Assembly: GCA_946221035.1 (NCBI GenBank)
Contig: CAMIME010000047.1
Span: 1-17,128, forward strand
Source: an uncultured Campylobacter sp.
Lineage (GTDB): Bacteria; Actinomycetota; Actinomycetes; Mycobacteriales; Mycobacteriaceae
Direction of reading: 5' to 3'
Length of the DNA: 17,128 nt
Shown here: positions 1 through 7,530 of the stretch, in pieces
Numbering within the stretch: position 1 is the stretch's first letter
Layout: every line of letters starts with the position of its first letter
The notes under the pieces: generated by a model
What the model saw: only the letters and a program-made list of their open reading frames with translations
Told to the model about the DNA's origin: nothing
Databases searched by the model: none
Made by a program: the position numbers and the translations under genes

Positions 1-2
1 TG

Positions 3-2951
3 ACGAAGACGACGTTTGCTGCGACGCCGACGGCGACTGAGACGAAAACGCCTGCCGCGGTGACGGTTACCAAAACGGCCGCCCAGAAAACCGTAATCGT
101 CACCCCAACCACATTTGTGACGGCTGCCCCCAAGACCGTAACTCCGACAGTTACGACTTCAGTCTCAGGCGAGGATGAAACGCCGACCGGCACCGTCTCC
201 GGTGCCGTGAAGATCACCGACGCGAACGGCAAGCCCGTGTCCAAGCGCGATCTTCCGGAGATCTTGGATAACACGACCGTCGTTATTCGGGATAAGGACG
301 GGAATGAAACCGTCGTGAAGCCGGGCAAGGACGGCACTTTCTCTAAGGAACTGCCCGTTGGCGAGTACGTCGTCGAGGTTCGTCCCCCCAGCGGTTTCAC
401 TACCCCGAAGCCGCAGGAAGCGAAGGTGACGGAGAACCAGACGACTCCATTGCAGTCGTTCGAGGTTAAGCCGACCGACCGCCCGCTGAAGGACAACTCG
501 CGCCGCGAGCTCGACGGCACCATCAGCGGCTGGCTTGTGGACGAAACAGGTCGTCCGATCCGCAACGGTGAAATCAGGCTGACCGCCCCCGCGAAGGATC
601 CGACAACGGGTGAGGACTTCCTCTACGAGGCCCCAGTAACCGTCGATGAGGACGGCTACTTCATCACCCCGGTCATCGACTTCAAGTACTTCCCGGACGG
701 CGAAGCTGAGTTCTCCTACGAGGTGGTGCTGCCGAAGGACTTCCCGAAGACGGACAAGAACGGCAACCCGATCACGGACCGGAACGGCAACCGCCTGTTC
801 GACGATGAGGGCAACCCGATCAAGTACCCGGTGAAGGACAAGATCACCGGTTCCACGAAGGTCACCAAGGATTCCCCGATGCGCATTGACCCGATCCGCA
901 TCGACGCGCCCCTCACCGAGGTCAAGGGCACGATTGACGACGGCCAGGGGAACGCAGTCCCGGGTGTCTACGTCGTGGTTACCGACGAGCGCGGCAACTC
1001 CCAGACGATCAAGCCGAATGAGAAGGGCGAGTTCGTCGCGGAGAACATCCCGCCGGGGGTCGTTGACGTCGAGTTCATCACGCCGGAGGGCATTCGCGAT
1101 ATCGACCCGCTCAAGGTGCCGGTGCGCCCGGGCCAGCCGGTTGATCTGCCCACGATCCACCTCTCCGAGGCTGGCGAGAACGGCAACAACGCAACCGGCA
1201 AGAATGCATCCATCAACCTGGAGAAGCGCCTGTGGCACCGCGATGCCGACAACGGGGAATTTGTCCCCGCGGAAGACGGCGATTTTGTCGAGGATGTGAT
1301 GAATGTCCGCGTCGGCGACCAGCTGAAGTACTCTTTCATCATCACCAACACCGGTGACGAGACACTTACGGGCATCTCCGATAAGACGGTCGATGACCGC
1401 GAGTTTGCCAAGCGCGGCATCAAGCTCCAGATGCCGGAGGGCTGGTCGGAGAATTCCGAGCTGCCTAAGGGCGAGTCTGTGGTCTTTACCGGCGTGATGG
1501 AGGCTGACGACGCCTTCGAGTTCAACAACATCGCGACCGCTAACGCGAAGACCGTGGACGGCCGCACGATCGGTTCCAGCCCCGACGGCGCGTACCTCAA
1601 GGTCGGCGAGCTGAAGGTGGAGAAGAAGGTCAACGCCCGCTTCGCGACGAACCCGGACGAACCCGTGAAGGTCAGGGCGAACAACGCCGCTGAGTTCACC
1701 TACGAGGTTGTCAACACCGGTTCCACTCCTATGGTCGGGGTTACGGTCAAAGACCTGGTCTTCGAGGGCGACCTTGAGACGTTTGATCCAGAGAACCCAG
1801 GCAGTGAGGGCAAGCCACTCGAGGTGAAGGCCCCAGCTGGCTTCAACGGGGTTCTTTTCCCAGGCCAGGGAGTCATCTTCACTGCCAAGATCCCCAAGAT
1901 GCCAGGTGGGATTGCGCACCACAACGCCGCGGAAGCTCGGGGTGAATTGCCGAAGCGTCCAGCGCGAGGCATCGCAATCGATGACGAGCCCGATTTCGGC
2001 GAAGATCCATCCAGGTCGCTCATCATCACGCCCCGCGATAATATTAAGGGCAACGCCCACATCATCGTGGAAGAAGGCGCGGAGATCAAGAGCGATGTCC
2101 AGGCAGTGGTGTGGATCGACCGGAATGGCAACGGCCGCCAAGACGAGGGGGAGGGCTTAGAGGGTACCAAGCTGACGCTGCGCAGCCTGGACGATCGCCC
2201 TGCGCGCTCCGCCTACACCGATCAGAACGGCAATGTCCTGTTCGAGTCTGCGCCGGAGGGTAAGTACTACCTCCAACTTTCTGAATATGGCGGCGGGCTG
2301 AAGCTGGAGAAGCCGCGTGATGAGAAGGCGAACACTTTCGACGCAAAGGTTCTGGAGAGCGAAGAGTTTGAGCTCACCGGTGAAGAGATCGACGGCAAGA
2401 TCGTGGGCCTCAAGCTCATTCCGCAAGAACAAAAGGCGGCCGCAACTTCGACGGCCGCAGTCGCCGAGGACGAAGGCTCCTCCCTGGGCAAGTGCCTGGC
2501 TGCTGCGTCGTCGGTGTCCAACCCGATCGCATGGCTGGTGCCGATCGGCCTGAGCGCCGCGGTGCTCGGCGGTCTGGGCGTGATGTTCGAGGACGAGCTC
2601 AACGCCGCCGCCGCGCAGGTCAACGAGATGATCAGCCAGGTCGTGCCGAACGTGAACCTGAACATCCAGCGCCCGGCGTGGATGGATCAGATCCAGGCTC
2701 AGGTGGACCAGGTCAACCGTCAGCTGGCGGAGATCAACCCGGCGGCACCGGCTGCCGCGGCCGGTGTGGCGCTGCTGGGCATCGTTGGCCTGGCGACCGC
2801 GCTGTACTACCTGAGCTGTGAGGCCGGCTGGGTCGACGTGGACAACCAGGAAGGCTCCTCCAGCCAGGAGGGCTCCTCCAAGAAGGAGAAGGAGACCACC
2901 TCCACCGCTCCGACGACGACCCCGGCCACCAAGCCGGAGGGCGAGAAGTAA
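3..2951 (+). CDS. Large multidomain surface protein, 5' end outside window
   Basis: The frame is open from the first complete codon at 3, so the true start and signal peptide lie upstream; the GTG at 60 is only an internal codon in a Thr/Lys/Ala-rich stretch. Reading onward, I see three prealbumin/CnaB-like modules (about nt 189-485, 510-910, 910-1170), two DUF11-like modules with the 'ITNTGDETLTG' and 'VVNTGSTPMVG' signatures (1205-1605, 1605-2045), and an SdrD-B-like module with the calcium-loop-like motif DRNGNGRQDEGE (2045-2430). The C-terminus holds two hydrophobic segments (about nt 2520-2580 and 2755-2815) separated by an Ala/Gln-rich amphipathic stretch. Each segment is flanked on its outer side by a Cys, at 2493 and 2817. 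A Ser/Lys/Thr-rich tail follows. No LPxTG-like signal is present. The C-terminal module is shared with the protein at 13755-16982. I infer an extracellular, membrane-anchored adhesin or stalk protein; the ligand is unknown. Confidence 0.85.
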   Translation, partial: TKTTFAATPTATETKTPAAVTVTKTAAQKTVIVTPTTFVTAAPKTVTPTVTTSVSGEDETPTGTVSGAVKITDANGKPVSKRDLPEILDNTTVVIRDKDGNETVVKPGKDGTFSKELPVGEYVVEVRPPSGFTTPKPQEAKVTENQTTPLQSFEVKPTDRPLKDNSRRELDGTISGWLVDETGRPIRNGEIRLTAPAKDPTTGEDFLYEAPVTVDEDGYFITPVIDFKYFPDGEAEFSYEVVLPKDFPKTDKNGNPITDRNGNRLFDDEGNPIKYPVKDKITGSTKVTKDSPMRIDPIRIDAPLTEVKGTIDDGQGNAVPGVYVVVTDERGNSQTIKPNEKGEFVAENIPPGVVDVEFITPEGIRDIDPLKVPVRPGQPVDLPTIHLSEAGENGNNATGKNASINLEKRLWHRDADNGEFVPAEDGDFVEDVMNVRVGDQLKYSFIITNTGDETLTGISDKTVDDREFAKRGIKLQMPEGWSENSELPKGESVVFTGVMEADDAFEFNNIATANAKTVDGRTIGSSPDGAYLKVGELKVEKKVNARFATNPDEPVKVRANNAAEFTYEVVNTGSTPMVGVTVKDLVFEGDLETFDPENPGSEGKPLEVKAPAGFNGVLFPGQGVIFTAKIPKMPGGIAHHNAAEARGELPKRPARGIAIDDEPDFGEDPSRSLIITPRDNIKGNAHIIVEEGAEIKSDVQAVVWIDRNGNGRQDEGEGLEGTKLTLRSLDDRPARSAYTDQNGNVLFESAPEGKYYLQLSEYGGGLKLEKPRDEKANTFDAKVLESEEFELTGEEIDGKIVGLKLIPQEQKAAATSTAAVAEDEGSSLGKCLAAASSVSNPIAWLVPIGLSAAVLGGLGVMFEDELNAAAAQVNEMISQVVPNVNLNIQRPAWMDQIQAQVDQVNRQLAEINPAAPAAAAGVALLGIVGLATALYYLSCEAGWVDVDNQEGSSSQEGSSKKEKETTSTAPTTTPATKPEGEK

Positions 2952-2970
2952 GAAGTGGGTTGGGGCCGAA

Positions 2971-3010
2971 GGTCTCGTCGCTAAGCAATGGCGACGGGGC
3001 CTTTCCTTTT
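2971..3010 (+). terminator. Intrinsic terminator after first surface gene
   Basis: An 11-bp stem (2971-2981 with 2991-3001, two G-U pairs) closes a 9-nt loop and is followed by a T-rich run, TTTCCTTTT. It starts 20 nt after the stop codon and separates the two tandem surface-protein genes into distinct transcripts. Confidence 0.8.
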
Positions 3011-3014
3011 GGTA

Positions 3015-3043
3015 TTGAGATGAACCGTATAAGCGTCTACATT
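3015..3043 (+). promoter_or_regulatory. Sigma-A-like promoter of second surface gene
   Basis: TTGAGA at 3015-3020 and TACATT at 3038-3043 are separated by 17 nt. This places transcription start near 3050 and gives a leader of about 46 nt. It lies directly after the terminator of the preceding gene, which supports independent expression. Confidence 0.55.
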
Positions 3044-3057
3044 CGTAGGTGGCTTTT

Positions 3058-3076
3058 GGGCGTTTTGCGCCCTTTT
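3058..3076 (+). promoter_or_regulatory. Small leader hairpin with T run
   Basis: GGGCG (3058-3062) and CGCCC (3068-3072) form a 5-bp stem around TTTTG and are followed at once by TTTT. It sits inside the predicted leader, between promoter and ribosome binding site, so it could act as a weak attenuator. The stem is short and the role is an inference. Confidence 0.3.
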
Positions 3077-3095
3077 CACAGTTGGAGAGGTAGTC

Positions 3096-4919
3096 ATGGC
3101 AGGTAAGAAGACGCTCACCCGCGTCGCCGGGGTGTCCCTGGCAATGGCGCTGACCAGCGCCGTCGTCCCAGTAGCGCAGGCGCAGGAGACACCGGCGCCG
3201 TCGACGACTGCGGATGTGACGCCGTCGTCTGCCGCGTCCGTGACCGTGTCGCCGACGACCATGACGCCGACCACGGTCGCGCCGGTGGTGACCACGAGCG
3301 ACCGCGCCCTCGCGGAGCTGCTCGGGAAGAGCACCGCGGCTACCTCGGGCACAGGCACCGCCGACGCGGTGTACGCGTCGTTGGACAAGCAGCGCAACGC
3401 TGACTGGACCTACACGGCGCTCGCCCGCAACCCGAAGAACGACCGCGTATACGCCATTTCCACCGGTGCCAACGGCAAGCCGGCGGGCCACCTCCTCCGC
3501 ATTCTCGCAGAGAACGGCGCGGTCTCCGACCTCGGCGCCATCAAGGGTGTCGAGACCACCGACGTCAACGCCGCCGCGTTCACGGCCGAGGGGGAGCTCG
3601 TGCTTTTCGACGGCTCCGATGCCTACACCCTCGACCTTTCCAAGGACCAGCCGAGGACCGGTAAGCCGGAGACGACCGTGAAGAAGGTCGCGCTGAAGCT
3701 CAACGGCGCCGACCGCGCAGGGGAGCCGAAGGTGTGGACCTCCACCACCGACCACGGTGCTGCCGACCTGCTTTCTGTGTCCACCAACTCTCGCGGTGAG
3801 GCGTTCCTGTGGACGCTGGATGTGAACACGGGCAAGGCTGACGCCGAGAAGCTGACGCTTGCAGAAGGTGTCAAGCTCGACGAGATCGGCGACCTCGACT
3901 ACGCATACACCCAGAACAACGGCCTTGTTGTGTTCGCCGACGCAGACGGTCTCGCACTGAAGGTTCGTGGGAATCAGATTGTGGAGACCGATCTCGGTCG
4001 CAGTGCCCTCGACAACTTTGCGTCTGTCTCCGGCCTGCTGCTGAAGTCGTTCTACAGCCCGGTGACCGTCACCGACACCCCCACGCCAGTCGCTCCGAGC
4101 CCCTCCGAGAGCGTGACGCCGTCGTCTTCGGCACCAGTCTCCCCGTCCAACTCCGTGGAGCCGTCCCCCAAGACCTCGACCTCGACCGAGACCACCACGA
4201 CCACGAAGACCACCGACGCGAAGCCGGCCGCACTGTGGACCCTGGACGTTGAGGTCCGCACCGAGGACGACAAGGCCGTCGAGGGTGCCGAGTTCAAGCT
4301 CACTTCCGGCGGCACCGTCATCGGTGGCACGCGTGCCGACGGCACCGGCAACATCCAGATCCAGCTCAAGGACGCGCCGGCTGCGGGCCAGCGTTTTGAG
4401 CTCACTCTGGTCGAGGCACCCGTCGGTTACGTCAACCGCAAGGCCGCCATCACCCCGGAGACGGAGAAGGTGACCTTCATCCTGCCGCGCGACCCGAACG
4501 TGACCACCACGAACCTGCCGCGCAAGATCCTGGCTGGCATCGATGAGGCCCGTCCGATTGTCACCTCCGTGCTCGCGCCGCTGGCGGCTGCTGCTGCGAT
4601 CGGCAACGCGAAGCCAGGCAAGGCGACGACGACGCGTACCAGCACCACCACCAGCCTGGACGCCGCAAAGATGACGGGCGTGTCCACGGGCCGCTCGACC
4701 TCTGCGTCCACCACGGCAAGGGTCGCATCCCGCAACAGCACCGCCACCGCGCGCATCGTCGCGGACGGCACATCCACCTCCGCCGTCATCGTGGAGGAGC
4801 GCGACGACGAGGAGCTCGCGGATACCGGTACCCCGATGCGCGCCATCATCGCGCTGGGCCTGCTCTCACTGCTGGTCGGTGCCGCGTACGTGGCGCTGGG
4901 CCGCCGCCGCGAGGCCTAA
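3096..4919 (+). CDS. Sortase-anchored surface protein with LADTG signal
   Basis: A 607-residue protein. ATG at 3096 is preceded by GGAGAGG with 5-nt spacing. Residues 1-29 form a signal peptide (KK then a hydrophobic core, cleavage likely after AQA). After a Thr/Pro-rich linker, residues about 85-315 read like a beta-propeller (repeated short strands, e.g. 'LARNPKNDRVYAIST'). A Pro/Ser/Thr stalk follows (about 325-375), then a CnaB/SpaA-like prealbumin domain (about 379-466, 'VEGAEFKLTSGGTVIGGT'). A second Thr/Ser-rich stretch leads to LADTG at 574-578, a hydrophobic helix and an RRRE tail. This is the cell-wall sorting layout; LAxTG in place of LPxTG is, from memory, common in corynebacteria. 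Sortase would cut between T577 and G578. Probable role: wall-linked adhesin or pilin-like protein; no sortase gene lies in the window. It follows the first surface gene but has its own promoter. Confidence 0.85.
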   Translation: MAGKKTLTRVAGVSLAMALTSAVVPVAQAQETPAPSTTADVTPSSAASVTVSPTTMTPTTVAPVVTTSDRALAELLGKSTAATSGTGTADAVYASLDKQRNADWTYTALARNPKNDRVYAISTGANGKPAGHLLRILAENGAVSDLGAIKGVETTDVNAAAFTAEGELVLFDGSDAYTLDLSKDQPRTGKPETTVKKVALKLNGADRAGEPKVWTSTTDHGAADLLSVSTNSRGEAFLWTLDVNTGKADAEKLTLAEGVKLDEIGDLDYAYTQNNGLVVFADADGLALKVRGNQIVETDLGRSALDNFASVSGLLLKSFYSPVTVTDTPTPVAPSPSESVTPSSSAPVSPSNSVEPSPKTSTSTETTTTTKTTDAKPAALWTLDVEVRTEDDKAVEGAEFKLTSGGTVIGGTRADGTGNIQIQLKDAPAAGQRFELTLVEAPVGYVNRKAAITPETEKVTFILPRDPNVTTTNLPRKILAGIDEARPIVTSVLAPLAAAAAIGNAKPGKATTTRTSTTTSLDAAKMTGVSTGRSTSASTTARVASRNSTATARIVADGTSTSAVIVEERDDEELADTGTPMRAIIALGLLSLLVGAAYVALGRRREA

Positions 4920-4930
4920 GCAACAGGCCT
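4912..4930. terminator. Possible weak bidirectional hairpin between convergent genes
   Basis: AGGCCT occurs at 4912-4917 and 4925-4930, allowing a 6-bp stem with a 7-nt loop. It covers the stop codon of the plus-strand surface gene and abuts that of minus-strand tyrA, which end only 9 nt apart. There is no T run on either side, so termination by this element is uncertain. Confidence 0.25.
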
Positions 4931-5942
4931 AGAACACGTCCACGCGCCCGCCGAGCGATTCGATCTGCTCGAGCTGGGCCACCCACCCTGGTGCGCCGGG
5001 GTGCACGCGCATCACGGGGCGCGAGGAGATCCGCACCGGGGACACAGATTCCCGCCGCGCGCCCTTCCTGGCGGACATGCGGGTGTGCGCGTTGTGCCCT
5101 GATTCGGAGAGGTTCTTGAGGGACGCGGGGTCGTCGGCAAGCGAAGTGCGCGCGTCCTGGAGCAGCTCGATGAACTCGTCGAGGACAGGCACGAGCGAGC
5201 CGGCGTTGGTTTCGCACATGTTGCGCACCAGGATTGGGTCGGTGCCAGCGACGCGCGTGGCGCTGCGGAAGGAACCGGCGGAGAGCGACTGCGCGAGCGT
5301 GCCGCCGCGGTCGCCGACGATCGCCAGCGCCTCGGCCAGTACGTGGGGGAGGTGGGAGACGCGCGCGACGGCCTCGTCGTGGCGCGCGACCTGCACGGGG
5401 ACGGCTTCGGCACCGGTGGCTTTCGCGAGGAGGCACACCTGCTCAAACAGCGCGGCCCACTCGGGCGTGCCGCCGGTCTCACGCGCGAAGTCGTAGGTCA
5501 CGGCCCACGCGGCGCCGGCGAACAGGCCCGACTGGGAGGCGTTCCAGCCGGAGAACTCCGTGCCGCTCATGGGGTGGCCGCCGACGTAGCGGTGCTGCAT
5601 GCCGCGTTCCACGATGAGGTCGTAGACCGGCTTCTTCACGCTCACCACGTCGGTGATGCCGGTGGTGGGCGCGTACTCGGCGACGGCATCGAGGACCTCG
5701 GCCACGGCGTGCATGGGCACCGCGATCACAATCAGTGCCTGGTCCGCCTCTGCGCGGGTGAGCACTTCCTCGATGGTGTCGGGCACGTCAAAACCGTCGC
5801 GGCGCGCAGCCCGCGCCCCGTGCCTGGTGAATCCGTACACGGCGTGCCCGCGCGCAGCGAGATCACGCATGACAGAACCGCCGATGAGGCCAAGGCCGAT
5901 GATGCACACGGGTCGCAAGCCAGGAATAGTCACCCGCTTCAC
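4929..5942 (-). CDS. tyrA: Prephenate/arogenate dehydrogenase
   Basis: A 337-residue NAD(P)-dependent dehydrogenase of tyrosine biosynthesis. It oxidatively decarboxylates prephenate (to 4-hydroxyphenylpyruvate) or arogenate (to tyrosine); coryneform bacteria are known to favour the arogenate route. The nucleotide-binding loop is IGLGLIGGS (residues 15-23), followed after the second strand by R40, which could favour NADP. The family signature GGHPMSGTE (121-129) contains the conserved His-Pro. The C-terminal helical half is complete. The start is GTG at 5942, with AGGAG about 10 nt upstream. The gene is divergent from the TadA-associated gene, with 41 nt between start codons, and convergent with the preceding surface gene. 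Confidence 0.92.
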   Translation of the reverse strand: MKRVTIPGLRPVCIIGLGLIGGSVMRDLAARGHAVYGFTRHGARAARRDGFDVPDTIEEVLTRAEADQALIVIAVPMHAVAEVLDAVAEYAPTTGITDVVSVKKPVYDLIVERGMQHRYVGGHPMSGTEFSGWNASQSGLFAGAAWAVTYDFARETGGTPEWAALFEQVCLLAKATGAEAVPVQVARHDEAVARVSHLPHVLAEALAIVGDRGGTLAQSLSAGSFRSATRVAGTDPILVRNMCETNAGSLVPVLDEFIELLQDARTSLADDPASLKNLSESGHNAHTRMSARKGARRESVSPVRISSRPVMRVHPGAPGWVAQLEQIESLGGRVDVF

Positions 5943-5946
5943 TCTA

Positions 5947-5975
5947 GTGACACTCCTGCGCCTGCGGACTACGCT
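5947..5975 (+). promoter_or_regulatory. Promoter for a probably leaderless transcript
   Basis: GTGACA (5947-5952) and TACGCT (5970-5975) are spaced by 17 nt. The expected start of transcription falls at or next to the ATG at 5984, and no Shine-Dalgarno sequence precedes that ATG. Leaderless transcripts are common in corynebacteria. Confidence 0.5.
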
Positions 5976-5983
5976 TGGCCACC

Positions 5984-6457
5984 ATGAGCAACTACGGGTA
6001 CGCCGTCACCGTCGCGCGCAGCGAAGGCGGCTGGGTCGTGCGCACCTTCGACGACGACTTCACGGACCTTTCCGCCTCTATCCGCGCTGTTCGCACGCTG
6101 CGCAGCGAGGGCGCGTCGTTTGCCATCCTCAACGTCGAGGACGACTACCTCGCCATCGTGCGGCCCGGCCCCAGCGCCGTGCGCATCCTCATCTCCGACG
6201 CCACCATGGCGGTTGACGACGACTTCGCCGCCGACCTCCTCGCCGAAGCCGACCTCGACATCCCCGATATTGACCCCGACGAGCTGGACATGGTTGACGC
6301 CTGGGCCGACGGCGACTTCGCCATCCTCGCCGACCTCGGCCTTTCAGAGGAGCGCATGAGCATTTTGCTTGACGACGACTCCGACCCGGCCGACCTCGCC
6401 TACACCATCGCCGAAGAGTTGGGTTTCGCCGACGAGCTCGAGGACGCCCTTGGGTAA
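5984..6457 (+). CDS. tRNA adenosine deaminase-associated protein
   Basis: A 157-residue, strongly acidic protein with Asp/Glu-rich runs such as 'AVDDDFAADLLAEADLD'. Small acidic proteins of this kind are found immediately upstream of tadA in Actinobacteria and are named from that linkage; the biochemical role is not established. I chose ATG 5984 over an in-frame TTG at 5975 because the promoter places the transcript 5' end at the ATG. Its stop codon overlaps the predicted TTG start of tadA by 8 nt, which suggests translational coupling and joint action with TadA. The acidic surface could contact the basic deaminase or mimic nucleic acid; that is inference. Confidence 0.8.
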   Translation: MSNYGYAVTVARSEGGWVVRTFDDDFTDLSASIRAVRTLRSEGASFAILNVEDDYLAIVRPGPSAVRILISDATMAVDDDFAADLLAEADLDIPDIDPDELDMVDAWADGDFAILADLGLSEERMSILLDDDSDPADLAYTIAEELGFADELEDALG

Positions 6458-6923
6458 GGCGACCGCCGAGGCTCGCATGCGCGAGGCGCTGGCGTTTGCC
6501 CAGACCACGCCCTCAGGCGACGTGCCGGTGGGCGCCCTCGTGTTCTCGCCCGAAGGGGAGGTGGTGGGCCGGGGCGTGAATCGTCGAGAAGCAGCCGGCG
6601 ACCCGACCGCCCACGCCGAGGTGGAGGCGATCCGCGACGCCGCGCGGACGCTGGGCACGTGGCGCCTCGACGGCTGCGAACTCGTGGTCACGCTCGAGCC
6701 CTGCACCATGTGCGCCGGTGCCATCCTTGGGGCCCGGGTGTCGTCCCTGGTCTTCGGGGCGTGGGAGCCGAAAACGGGGGCGGTCGGCTCCGTCCTCGAC
6801 GCGATCCGCGAGCCCCGTCACCTCTACGTTCCGGAGGTCCGCGGCGGCGTCCTGGAACCCGAGTGCGCGAAGCTGCTCTCGAACTTCTTCGCGGGGTTGC
6901 GTGTACACTCGGCGGATACCTAA
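6450..6923 (+). CDS. tadA: tRNA-specific adenosine deaminase
   Basis: A cytidine-deaminase-fold enzyme that converts A34 to inosine in the anticodon of tRNA-Arg(ACG). With the TTG start at 6450 it has 157 residues. The zinc and catalytic motifs are complete: HAE at 55-57 (His ligand, Glu proton shuttle) and PCTMC at 84-88 (two Cys ligands). TTG 6450 is preferred because it gives about ten residues before the conserved 'MREAL' helix, as in E. coli TadA, has GAGG nearby, and overlaps the upstream stop by 8 nt. ATG 6477 is the alternative (148 residues). The gene is the second of a two-gene unit with the TadA-associated protein. Confidence 0.93.
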   Translation: MGKATAEARMREALAFAQTTPSGDVPVGALVFSPEGEVVGRGVNRREAAGDPTAHAEVEAIRDAARTLGTWRLDGCELVVTLEPCTMCAGAILGARVSSLVFGAWEPKTGAVGSVLDAIREPRHLYVPEVRGGVLEPECAKLLSNFFAGLRVHSADT

Positions 6924-6948
6924 TCGTTTACAAACAAAGGAGACAATC

Positions 6949-7167
6949 ATGGCACTTGAAGGCAAGGGCGACCAGCTCAAGGGCGACATCAAGGAAGCTG
7001 CCGGCGACCTGACCGGCAACGACTCCCTGAAGAACGAGGGCAAGGCCGACTCCCTGATCGGCAACGCCAAGGAGAAGCTGGCTGAGGCCGGCGACGCGAT
7101 CAAGGACAAGGCCAACGAGGTCGCTGCCAAGATCGAGGACAAGCGCGAGGAGAACGAGGCTCAGTAA
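6949..7167 (+). CDS. CsbD-family stress-response protein
   Basis: A 72-residue, highly charged protein rich in Lys, Glu, Asp, Ala and Gly, with the repeated CsbD pattern 'KGDQLKGDIKEAAGDLTGN' and 'KADSLIGNAKEKLAEAGD'. CsbD proteins are small hydrophilic products induced by general stress in Gram-positive bacteria; their molecular role is unknown. ATG 6949 is preceded by a strong site, AAAGGAGA at 6936-6943, spaced 5 nt. It lies 25 nt after the tadA stop and ends in a strong terminator. Its own promoter would have to overlap the 3' end of tadA; I found no clear -35/-10 pair there. Confidence 0.85.
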   Translation: MALEGKGDQLKGDIKEAAGDLTGNDSLKNEGKADSLIGNAKEKLAEAGDAIKDKANEVAAKIEDKREENEAQ

Positions 7168-7183
7168 GCCCCGCTTTTCCCAC

Positions 7184-7223
7184 ACCGCCGCGTTTCCCGG
7201 TTCGTCCGGGGCGCGGCGGTTTT
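7184..7223 (+). terminator. Strong intrinsic terminator after the CsbD gene
   Basis: ACCGCCGCG (7184-7192) pairs perfectly with CGCGGCGGT (7212-7220). Inside it CCCGG pairs with CCGGG around a TTCGT loop, and TTT follows. This 14-bp interrupted stem should end the tadA-CsbD transcript. Confidence 0.88.
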
Positions 7224-7296
7224 GCGTTGCTGTGAGTCGCGGGGTGGATATACACGTCGAGGCATTGGTCAGGTGAAACCCAAATCCAACCAAGAA

Positions 7297-7320
7297 TTAT
7301 GTGCTGTGGATTGCACATAA
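7297..7320. repeat. Orphan perfect inverted repeat in intergenic region
   Basis: TTATGTGC (7297-7304) and GCACATAA (7313-7320) are perfect inverted copies, 8 nt apart. The repeat lies in a non-coding stretch (7224-7404) between the CsbD terminator and the tRNA-Ser promoter. It has no T run and is far from the start of any gene, so it looks more like a protein-binding site or relic than a terminator. The rest of this stretch shows no gene I can support. Confidence 0.6.
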
Positions 7321-7404
7321 GACCGCTTTGGCGGCCGCTGAATTCGGGTTTCGTCCTAGCGTTCTCGTTGCGACACCTTCTCCCCAAGCCCTCGCGGGCG
7401 TGAT

Positions 7405-7434
7405 TTGGTTTCCCGGGCTCGCTGCCGTTACCCT
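7405..7434 (+). promoter_or_regulatory. Probable promoter of tRNA-Ser
   Basis: TTGGTT (7405-7410) and TACCCT (7429-7434) are separated by 18 nt. The predicted start falls just before the first base of the tRNA at 7442. Confidence 0.45.
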
Positions 7435-7441
7435 TGACCGC

Positions 7442-7529
7442 GGTAGCGTGTCCGAGCGGCCGAAGGTACTCGCCTCGAAAGCGAGTGTGGGTAAAACCAC
7501 CGCGGGTTCAAATCCCGCCGCTACCGCCA
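7442..7529 (+). tRNA. tRNA-Ser (anticodon CGA)
   Basis: The acceptor arms GGTAGCG (7442-7448) and CGCTACC (7519-7525) pair perfectly, with discriminator G and encoded CCA at 7527-7529. The anticodon stem CTCGC/GCGAG encloses CTCGAAA, giving anticodon CGA at 7476-7478, which reads UCG. A long variable arm (7486-7501 region, GGT/ACC pairing) is typical of class II serine tRNA. The T arm is GCGGG-TTCAAAT-CCCGC. The gene is complete and followed directly by its own terminator. Confidence 0.96.
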
Positions 7530-7530
7530 G

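Noticed and set aside
60..62. GTG at 60 as start of the first surface gene
   Set aside because: The frame is open to the window edge with the same Thr/Lys-rich composition, and no signal peptide or ribosome binding site is seen there.
165..2141. Long minus-strand open frame (658 codons) opposite the first surface gene
   Set aside because: No recognisable domain, Arg/Val/Leu/Asp-rich composition typical of the antisense of GC-rich coding DNA, and the plus strand encodes clear domains throughout.
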